From contig BSQZ01000004.1 in NCBI GenBank assembly GCA_033239005.1, forward strand, positions 10,355,007 to 10,419,006: a DNA stretch of 64,000 nucleotides. The letters are read 5' to 3'. Source of the DNA: Lamellibrachia satsuma (Eukaryota; Annelida; Polychaeta; Sabellida; Siboglinidae). The position numbers and the translations under genes were made by a program. Positions within the stretch are counted from its first letter, which is position 1. The number at the start of each line of letters is the position of its first letter. The notes beneath the pieces are model-generated. The model was not told the DNA's origin. It made no database searches and saw only the letters and a program-made list of their open reading frames with translations. Shown here in pieces: positions 56,022 through 64,000 of the stretch.

Positions 56022-58190
56022 CTGCAATGTCAAGTGTATTAGAATTCTTGTGAACATCTACATCAATGAGTAGGAGTGCTTTATCGGTAACTTGATGAAC
56101 TGCAATATTTAGTGGTCAGTCAGTGGTAAGTTAGGTTAATGGTCAGTCAATCCTGTCATGTTAAACAACCTCCTTCTATTTACACAATCATAAATGTACT
56201 GTTACCATTTCAATGACTCAACTGGTGTTGAACACCAGAAATTGTTCTCCCAGAAGATTACTTTCCCTGACAATGTCCCCATAAAAATGTTCTTTACCAA
56301 AAGCATTTGTAATAACAAAGAAGTGTACAGACATGTTAAGTCTCCTGGAAACCTATAAAATCTCCTGTTCTTTGGCACATGATAACAAATCCCCTGATTT
56401 TAATGAAACATAGCATATTATTGTGTGGCCTAAGTAAACAAAAGATCACCAATCTCTCTTATTTCAATCAAGTTTAAATTTGTGCAGACTGGGCAATTGT
56501 ACACCATGTAGTATGAATAAATATATTAATATTATACCATCAGAGTAGTTATTTTTTAATTATTAGTCCACAAACTATTTGTCTACTGCCAAAATGTTTA
56601 TTAACATGCATTTGCATTTCTGAAACTTAACACATGTGAGTATATGCATATCATATATGGTTTTAAGTACATAATTCTACACATTATTTTAACAAGTTTA
56701 TCTACCAAAATAGTTGGAACAGCTTTTGCAAGCAACTTGGGAAATTAAACTTAAACTCCTCCAATTAAACATTCCATGAACTTGCCCTGACTTTTCCCAG
56801 ACCTTTATAAATGGCTGTTTTTTAAGCATTATATGTAATCTTAGAATTTTTGGTAGAAAATATGCTTTCCTATTTTGTTTCTTTAAAATGACATCTTACA
56901 TCAAACAATAATAAATTCTAGAGAACTGAAATGTCTTTTGTGATGCCACTGTTGTTATGCCACTGTTGTGATGCCACTCTTGAGGGTGTGTGGAAGGAAG
57001 TGGGAGGTTGGTCCTAAACAATAGTGGGAGGTTGGCCTCAAAAAATAGGTGGGAGGTGGGAGATTGGCCTTAAAAATAGGTGGGAGCTGAGATTTTGAAG
57101 TGGGAGGAGTGATCACAAATTATATAGATAACATCACAAATTATATAGATGAATTTATATAACAGTGGGCACATAGAAAATTTCATGCTGGATGACAGAG
57201 CAAGAAATGTGACCTTATGCGGTTATTACTTATAGCCAGTATGTAGTAGGACAACCTTGTAGAAGCAGCTATATGAAGCAGTGCAGCAAGGATTATATGC
57301 GAAGATGGTTGCAAAAGTATTAGGCTAAGAGACGCGTGGAGTGATCCATTGCACTATATAATGAACCACATGGCCTAGATCTGCCCTTACTCAATCTCGA
57401 TAATTTATGTGGGTCACCATAGAATCTTTGCTTTGTGAAACCTCAATTACGATTGTCAATTGTTACTCATTCTTAATTGTTGGAGTTATTTCCAAGCTAG
57501 TTTTGTTGAATGGGTATTAGTTACATGCGCTAATCAGGGGCGTGTTTTTTTATCCAACCCTCCAACCCTCCTCCCTTTAACATAGGTGGACCAGTCAGTG
57601 AAGTAGGGGCTATATATTGTTATGAAGTAACCTGTAGTAGATTGGGCTACATGTTTTGCACTGCAATTTAATGTTGTGGATCACTTTAAATCACTGATTG
57701 TACAGAAGTGATACTTTAATGTCTTTTCTTGTTCTGGATTTGTACACAAGGTTTTGCCTTAGTACTTTTTCCTGTAATGAAACATTCAGTGGTGTACACA
57801 GGGTTTTTATGGCAGCATATTATATTAAGTATTGGTGTGGGTGGAAAGACCCCCACTGGTACAAATTGAATGGCAAATGCTAGTCAGTAGTGGTATAGTT
57901 TGTACTTGTAGCAGGTGGCTGCTGGAGACAATTGAATAGCATTGTAATTAGTTTGCTAGTCTGGCGTAATATCTGTGATTTGTAGATATTACATGTACAC
58001 AGCATTTGGGTGCCGACACGCTTGCTCTGATGATACATGTCGTTTTGGTGGTGAATGTTTGCATAATTGCTGGCATGTGATTACTGAATTACTGAATTAA
58101 GTAATTTATTATTTCACACTACACTGGGCTTGCATTGTTATTCTGCATAAATAGCATTATCACACATTATCACACAGTCCGTGGCAGCAG
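56022..58190. other. Intron without recognised genes
   Basis: AT-rich. Short degenerate repeats GATGCCACTGTTGT (56942-56985) and GTGGGAGGTTGGCC (56995-57110); a related GGTGGGAGCTGG block recurs at 58995-59095. Nothing coding is seen. Confidence 0.5.
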
Positions 58191-58385
58191 CTTAACAAGA
58201 TTACCATCAATTGTAAAACACCCATAGATGTCTGGTGGGCAAGTACGCCTTTGGCTTATTGAGAGTCCAACCATTTTTCATCGATGTATAACCTGCCCTT
58301 CTGAGACATTTTGTCAATTTTATTTGAAACATTCAAGCTAGTAGCATTTATACAATATAAAGATAATTTGTTCCATTCATTTTAT
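58190..58385 (-). pseudogene. CR1-like LINE 3' end fragment
   Basis: Minus strand reads NEWNKLSLYCINATSLNVSN then KIDK, matching the CR1-like C-terminus (INEWNKLPNDCVxASSVNMF). It is followed by TTGGACTCTCAATAAGCCAA and a GATGGTAATCTTGTTAA end. It is the same family as the plus-strand copies but inserted in the opposite orientation. Confidence 0.7.
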
Positions 58386-58639
58386 TGATTGGTTATCTGG
58401 GTTTCGCGTGTCAGCATCACTGGCAAGAAAAGAAAGCTTGTCTCGGCCTCATTTCTAACAAATGGGCCTGTGCCCAATGGCATCTGTTCTAACTGTCCAT
58501 CAACTGACTGTCCAGCAAACAGCAACAATTGAACAAACAAAAATAAATCACCTGAACTGAAATATAAACATGTATCAATGAATCAGATGTAATATAAAAC
58601 TTGTCAAAAAGCTTTCATTTATTTGCTGTAATTACTAAT

Positions 58640-58925
58640 TGTTTTGCTATGACATCTGTGCACAGATGTTTCTTGCTGTTTTATTATGATGTCTATGCAC
58701 GGATGTTTTGTGACATCCATCCATGGACATTTCGTGGAGTTTTACTACGACGTCACTGCACGGATGTTTCATAGCATTTTACTATGATGTCCATGCATGA
58801 ATGTTTTATTATGGCATCTGTGCGTAGACATTTCATGGCACTTTACAATGACGTCCACCAACAGACGTTTTGTGACATTTTTACTTTGACATCCATGTGT
58901 AGACGTCATACTAACATGTATAAGA
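58640..58925. repeat. Degenerate minisatellite
   Basis: Six to eight variable units of about 30-40 bp built around TGCACGGATGTTT and TGACATCCATG. Divergence is high. Confidence 0.6.
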
Positions 58926-59334
58926 ATGCATATCATGTTCACAGAAAGACACCACAACAGACCATGGGAATGAGAACTTGTGATCGTGCTAATGAGAGGG
59001 TGTGGCAGGAATTGGGAGATTGGTTGGCTCTCAAAAATAGATGGGAGATGGGTGGTTGGCCCTCAAAAAAGGTGGGAGCTGGAAGGTTGAGACTCCTGCC
59101 ACACATGCTCAATGTTGTTTGTAAATGTAATTCACTGATGTCCATTCCTCTCTACTCAATCTTGTATCTTCCATCTAGGATAACCTTTCCCTTTAATCTA
59201 TTCTTTGATATTGTCATCCAGTTTCTAACAATCCTCTTCGTGTTCCACAGTCCTCAGCATAGTTCCCAATGCTAATTAACTACCTAAATATTGTTACTTT
59301 CATCAGATGATGCTGATACAACTTATCTCATTAC

Positions 59335-59513
59335 CTTTCCATTGACAGAGCAATTTGCAAGGAAATGACAACCACCATTGTATAGGTCACAGGTGGACTT
59401 GCAATCATAGCCATCACCAACATATCCCAGTGTGCAACTGCATGTCACATGATTTCCATCAACATGACATCTGGCACTTGCATGACATCCACCATTGTTA
59501 ATCTGGCAAGGAT
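59335..59513 (-). CDS. Stabilin-like gene, double EGF-like exon
   Basis: 179 nt, acceptor CTTGCAG, donor GGAAAG|GTAATG. It completes a split Asp codon with the exon at 60329 and ends in phase 0. It encodes PCQINNGGCHASARC and CSCTLGYVGDGYDC (a full EGF-like module), then TCDLYNGGCHFLANC starting the next. All six cysteines of the first module are present. Confidence 0.82.
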
Positions 59514-60328
59514 CTGCAAGTTACAATACAGCTTACACAAACAGTTTTAAAAATTGATGGATGAATTCATTGTAAACAAATGTCACAGTTAAGTGATGTT
59601 ATATAAGTAGTTTAATTTTGGGGGATTAGAACATACCATATTAGACCTATTAAGCATAAAATATGTTTGAAAAAATTTAGAAGATGAAAATGTCACAAAT
59701 TCTGTTCGTATTAGGATTCACCAAAGCTAAGCAGTCTCTCTGAAAAACGTGATGAATTTATTTCACAATAGGTGGTATCATGGTCACTAAATGGCATCAT
59801 AACACAAGTTAGGAGTTGGAGAAGTTAGACACAAATTAGCAGTGCTGAGGGAACCAAATGATCAGCGTGACAGATTTGCAGCATTCATTGCAAAACACGG
59901 ACATTGCATGATGTGTTCCACAACCATTTGGAGGAGGACACATCTGAAGAATCAACTGAAGTCACTGCCATGAGATTCAAGGAATGGACTGGTTTGGAGC
60001 TACCAGCTATTTATAATACATTCACATGTGATCAAAAGGATACAAAATGAGTGCAAAGTTTCTTGATATACATAGGTCTTTTGTTGTCACTGAGCCTTTA
60101 ATGTACACTTAATAGGGTATGTATGCTAAATAGGTCAAATGCATAAGAGGAGGAGTCAGCTTTACATTTTATTATACCTTTTAAACCAAATAAAATTAGG
60201 CAAATGCTGCTGAGAGATGAAACAAATGACACAATGGTTGTTATTATAACATTGGAGCACAATGAAGATCAACAAAATGTTCACTGATGGACACACAGCT
60301 ATACTGACTTGTAATATAAAGGTCATAC
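59514..60328. other. Intron without recognised genes
   Basis: AT-rich, no repeat or coding feature noted. Confidence 0.5.
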
Positions 60329-60371
60329 CTTTGCAATCAGGTTGAACAAATCCATTACAGCAACGGGGCTT
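60329..60371 (-). CDS. Stabilin-like gene, CCxGF mini-exon
   Basis: 43 nt, acceptor CTCTAACAG, donor AAAG|GTATGA. It encodes KPRCCNGFVQPDCK, equivalent to the stabilin-type CCxGFFGPDC segment between the Cys-rich linker and the next EGF-like modules. The short length is supported by correct phase with both neighbours. Confidence 0.75.
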
Positions 60372-60769
60372 CTGTTAGAGGTGAAAAGAGAAACTTGTGA
60401 ATAACCTATTCAATTTTGTAAAATATACTGTAAAACATTAATTAATTTATTCAATTCAGTATTCTACTTTTCATTAATTATTGGTGTGTGCCTTCAAAAT
60501 AGACAAGTGTTACTTTTAGATGACTCACAACCCATTATTTGCCTATTTATTAATAAATATATAATGTTTGTGGTTGTAGTAAAACATGTTCTTAAAACTG
60601 TTTTAACATGACAAATACATGAGTGTTTTTTTATACAATATTGAATATGTTGTTAAATAACTATAACTAATCACAAGGTAAACACCTGAATAAAGTTAAC
60701 CTTTTAGTTTACCCGTTTTATTAGTAATTATGTAGGGTTATGTAGAAGCTTTTCAGTGCTGCATTGTAC

Positions 60770-60925
60770 CAGGAAGTTCTTCTGACACTGGGTCTTGCAG
60801 CCTGTCAGTTGGTCGCCGGACATGCTTCCAATGTTGCTTCGACATGAGTAAGAGATGACTCGGGGTATAGATGGGGTGAAACCAGGAGGACATGGTGGCA
60901 CTTCACTGCATGGCACACAATCACC
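60770..60925 (-). CDS. Stabilin-like gene, Cys-rich linker exon
   Basis: 156 nt, phase 0 at both ends, acceptor TTTCTGTAG, donor TTCCTG|GTACAA. It encodes GDCVPCSEVPPCPPGFTPSI and later LTGCKTQCQKNF. This CxxC...CPPGxxP...GCxxQCQK pattern followed by CCxGF is the signature that follows FAS1 domains in stabilins and identifies the gene. A Penelope-like insertion ends only 17 nt upstream of the acceptor. Confidence 0.8.
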
Positions 60926-60942
60926 CTACAGAAAAACTCACA

Positions 60943-61990
60943 TATATGAATTACAATTTTCTTCAACCACAACTATTTTGATTACTTTCTCAACGTTTCG
61001 ACTGCCATCAGCAGCCTTCATAAGAAGAAGATGAAGAAAAGAGCAGCAACTCCCTGCCCTCCCTGGACACACTTATGATACGAAAGGAAGATGGGACAGT
61101 GAAACTCACATATCAGAAGAAGATGCATACAGACCAATATCTGAACTTCACGTCTCACCGTCCGTTACACCAGAAACTAGGGGTCATCACAATGTTACTG
61201 GATGCAACAGCATCATATCAGAGCCAGAGGACAGAGAGAAAGAGGTGGAGCACATCACCAAAGCACTAGAAAGATGTGGGTATCCTAGTTGGACCATAAA
61301 GAAGGTGCAAGAACATCAATCTCAGAAGGAAAAAAACCAAAGAAAAGAAGGAAAAGTACACCGAGAAATCCAAAGGTATCGTCAAAGGAGTAACATAACC
61401 TATACAGCGGATTTTAAAACACCATGAGCTACATTGGTTAGACCTCATCAAAACATCAGGAGAATATTAGTGCATCCAAAGGACAAAGTGGAAGATGGTA
61501 AAAAGACAGACTGTGTTTACCAAATCCCTTGCAAGGGCTGTAACCAAACATATATTGGCGAAACAGGGAGAACATTTGGAAAAAGACTAGAAGAACACAA
61601 GAAGGGAGTTGAAAACATCACAACCGAATGATTTACCAGGGAACAGAAGAGAGTGTCAATGGTAATAGAGCATAAATCTGCAATAACAGATCATGCAGAA
61701 ATGAACAACTGCATCATAGACTGGGAGGGGGCAAAAGTGATTGACAGAGAGCGTAACAGAAAAGATGGATCAAAGAGGCCATATGGATCCGAAAGACAAC
61801 TCCTTTCATGAATTGAGATGAGGGGGGATATAGATTGAGTCACGAATGGGACGGCCTGCTTACCAAGACAACTAACAAGCAGAGGAAAAACTTGCAGTCC
61901 CAGAATTCCTGATGAAGGCTGCCAATGGCAGTCGAAACATTGAGTAAGTAATCAAAATAGTTGTGGTTGAATAAAATCGTAATTAATGCA
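60943..61990 (+). mobile_element. Penelope-like element, truncated, with inverted ends
   Basis: Inverted repeats of about 79 bp flank it (60943-61021 and 61912-61990; shared core AACCACAACTATTTTGATTA). Inside, plus strand: a C-terminal reverse transcriptase/endonuclease remnant ending with DCVYQIPCKGCNQTYIGETG and then RTFGKRLEEHKKGVE (61509-61610), a GIY-YIG-type endonuclease as in Penelope-like elements. Frame changes near 61425 and a stop near 61629 break it. The 3' end carries a hammerhead-like motif. Most of the reverse transcriptase is missing. Confidence 0.82.
61909..61938 (+). ncRNA. Hammerhead-ribozyme-like core at the Penelope end
   Basis: CTGATGA is followed by a 6-bp stem GCTGCC/GGCAGT with loop AAT, then CGAAAC. 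This is the conserved core and stem II of a hammerhead. Such motifs are known in Penelope-like elements. The inverted copy at the left end has CTTATGA and should be inactive. Stems I and III were not resolved. Confidence 0.55.
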
Positions 61991-63547
61991 TAAGGTTAGT
62001 TTAAGAAAATGTTAAGTTTCACTCTTCAGCTATGGGGTCAATTCCAATTAAAGTCAGGTTGTCATTGTTAATTTTTCAGATCACAAGGTTGGCACAGTTT
62101 AATCTATGACATAATGTTATGAGCTTTCTTTGGGTTCAAAATAAGTTGTGGATCCTGCTCTAAATATACATTTGTAGTTGATCTGCATGTAATTATGCCT
62201 TTTGTGTGTGTTATGAATGTGTGGAAGCCATAGTATGTCCCCCAACACAACATAAAGGAGTATTTAACTTGCTTGTCGTGCATTGTTTCATTGAGATGTT
62301 ATTTCTGAAGCCATGAAATGGTCAGCCTACTATTATTTTCATATTGTTTCAATAACAGCATAGCCATTGTCTGTACATTCCTTACCACTACCTGGCTGTT
62401 ACCAGACATATGTATGGTAACATTCTAACAACTGAAACAAACCAATCTGTTTTTTTGTGTACATTTCTAGCGGTTATATAGGATATTATTACTGATTAAT
62501 AGACTATCCTGCAATCCATGATGCAATTCCAAAAAAGGTAATTCCAATTCCGAACGACTCTTCAAAATATATTCTGAAATAGATGTTTATGTTTATCACT
62601 GCTGTTGTTTGCTGATACAATATGAAATACGAAAGTACATATAATGTCTGCTGAATACTGACTATTAGAGGAATAGTACATCTCGGGTAAACAGGAGTGA
62701 TGCATTAATCTACATTGATTGTATTCCACAGGTTCAGGAATGTACACAAAATCATGTTTGTTGTATCAGAACAAAGTGAATATCTTTATTGACAAACAAT
62801 GTCAACTTTGTGATTCATGCTCTTCTTGTGTTCTATTTAATATCTGCTTGATACTGAAACCTAAGAATTGGACAAACAGGAGTGATGTAATAGTCTACAT
62901 AAGGCTACATTGACTGTATCTCATGGGTTCATGAATATGCACGTTGTCAAATAAAATGTTTCATGTATAGGAACAAAGTGAATATCTGTCTTTATTTTGT
63001 TCAAAACATGTATTTAATGACCCTGTTAATTGTTTGTTTTGATGAAAAAGTGTAAAATTGGTGATTCAAGCTCTTCTGGTACATGATTTACGCTACAGAT
63101 CCACACACACACATGCCAACAAACACATAATAAATGAAGGGACTAAAAAGTCCTTAGCAAACGCCTGTAAAGAATTGAAGTTGATTATTGCAAAAACAAT
63201 GGTGATCTACCCACCAGTAGTTTTCAATATTGCTATTTTGATAGCCAACACTGACACGTGGAAACCCAACATTGATGCAACTTTCAAATCCAACTAGTTT
63301 CCAACATTGCTACAAAGTGTGTACCTGATGTTGAAACGTCTTTTCAATGTCATTTTGCCTGCTGGGACTAATGTCTATAGACAACTATATCACATTTCAC
63401 CACTGAAGTCTAGACAACTTCAGCACATTACACCACTCATGTTAGAAGAAATAAAGCACTAATATTGAAATCACTTTATGCTTTATGTTCCAGCAATTTC
63501 CTTAGTAGACAACAGTTTAATAAGGACAGAACTATTGGTATACGCAC
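61991..63547. other. Intron with a diverged direct duplication
   Basis: Two related segments, about 62690-62810 and 62875-63005, share AACAGGAGTGATG, CTACATTGA(T/C)TGTAT and GAACAAAGTGAATATCT. No gene is recognised. Confidence 0.45.
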
Positions 63548-63676
63548 CCACACTGTGATTGTGGACATCTGGTCACATCGGTTGAGGCGTGGCTCAAGCA
63601 GGCCATTGATTCCATGCACCAATCCACCAAGTGTCTTCAAGTCTTTTACCACTATCTCAACCCCATTGATGAGTGG
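63548..63676 (-). CDS. Stabilin-like gene, upstream fasciclin C-terminal exon
   Basis: 129 nt, phase 0 at both ends. Acceptor GTTATGCAG, donor GTGTGG|GTGCGT (chosen because it joins in frame to the Cys-rich linker exon). It encodes PLINGVEIVVKDLKTLGG, LVHGINGLLEPRLNRCDQ, the end of a FAS1 domain (ING...V.D......G.VHGI.G.L.P...RCD). The gene continues upstream of the window. The exon's 5' edge is duplicated in the intron to its right. Confidence 0.75.
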
Positions 63677-63800
63677 CTGCATAACAAGAACATATTCACT
63701 ACAGCTGATTCACACGCTGCATTCCATTGATGAGTGGCTGGAGCAATATATTCACTATAGTTGACACACTAGCTGCATTCTATTGAAGAGTGGCTTACTT
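63660..63800. repeat. Duplicated acceptor and exon edge
   Basis: On the minus strand, (G/C)CAGCCACTCATCAATGG occurs at the true exon start (about 63680-63664) and again near 63741. A third, more diverged copy (AGCCACTCTTCAATAGAATG) lies near 63795. The units are roughly 60-75 bp and share GTGAATATRTT and TCA(G/A)CT. Confidence 0.75.
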
Positions 63801-64000
63801 ACTTACTTACTTAATCCTCTTCGCCCCTTCAGGAGCATAGGGTGTCAACCATGTTTCTCCACCTCACTCTATTCTGGGCTAGAGCTTTGGCCTCTTCCCA
63901 AGTGACCCCCACTTTATCAAGATCTTGTAGTGTGGAGTGTCTCCTGTTGATTTTTGGAGTTCCTTGTCTTCTCTTTCCTTGTGGGTTATAGTCCAGTGCT
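63780..64000 (-). pseudogene. LINE 3' end fragment (window edge)
   Basis: Minus strand from the window end reads LDYNPQGKRRQGTPKINRRH, then VGVTWEEAKALAQNRVRWRN and MVDTLCS before a stop. This is the usual C-terminus of a large LINE group (WxPxGKRxRGRPxxxWRR...TWxExxxxAxDRxxWRxxVxALCS). A TTAC microsatellite (63797-63814) forms its tail. It continues beyond the window. Confidence 0.75.

Noticed and set aside
1..64000. tRNA or rRNA genes
   Set aside because: No cloverleaf with conserved A/B boxes and no ribosomal segments were recognised; a covariance search would be needed for certainty.

Overview
The window is metazoan nuclear DNA, most likely from an invertebrate. It has GT-AG introns around EGF-like and fasciclin exons, many families of non-LTR retrotransposons (L2-like, CR1-like and others), Penelope-like, Gypsy-like and hAT-like elements, and a very high load of tandem repeats. 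I cannot name the species from the sequence.

Left part (1-23.2 kb): degenerate repeats and retroelement fragments lead into an L2-like LINE on the minus strand. A Polinton/Maverick element interrupts that LINE. The Polinton occupies 6289-21627 (15,339 bp). It begins AG and ends CT, has 82-bp terminal inverted repeats matching at 80 of 82 positions, and sits between identical 6-bp target duplications GTCGTT. The LINE reverse transcriptase resumes on the far side. All recognised Polinton genes lie on the minus strand between 7217 and 17671. In transcription order they are: protein-primed DNA polymerase B with N-terminal C2H2 fingers, packaging ATPase, two small Polinton-type proteins, hydrophobic ORFs, chromodomain integrase, small membrane protein, minor capsid protein, basic core-like protein, major capsid protein, and adenain-like protease. 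The set covers replication, integration, packaging, capsid and maturation, as expected of a virus-like transposon. This copy is dead, with many frameshifts and in-frame stops. The ATPase and small membrane ORFs remain open. Its right 4 kb is AT-rich and holds a decayed LINE, a 120-bp duplication and a near-perfect 99-nt hairpin.

Middle (23.4-35.6 kb): a minisatellite, then about 9.6 kb of a degenerate 54-bp satellite containing a 790-bp hAT-like element with an exact 8-bp target duplication. A CR1 ORF1 (SGNH esterase) remnant and a dimeric 34-bp repeat follow.

Right part (35.7-64 kb): the 3' half of a stabilin-like scavenger-receptor gene on the minus strand. I delimited ten phase-compatible exons: fasciclin C-terminus, Cys-rich linker, EGF-like repeats, fasciclin, transmembrane segment and an NPxY-type tail. 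The central fasciclin exon was not found. Introns are filled with LINE, CR1, Gypsy and Penelope copies and minisatellites. At four of the ten exons, a tandem repeat unit contains the exon edge plus its splice site, so the splice junction itself has been amplified. This is the most unusual pattern in the window besides the delimited Polinton.
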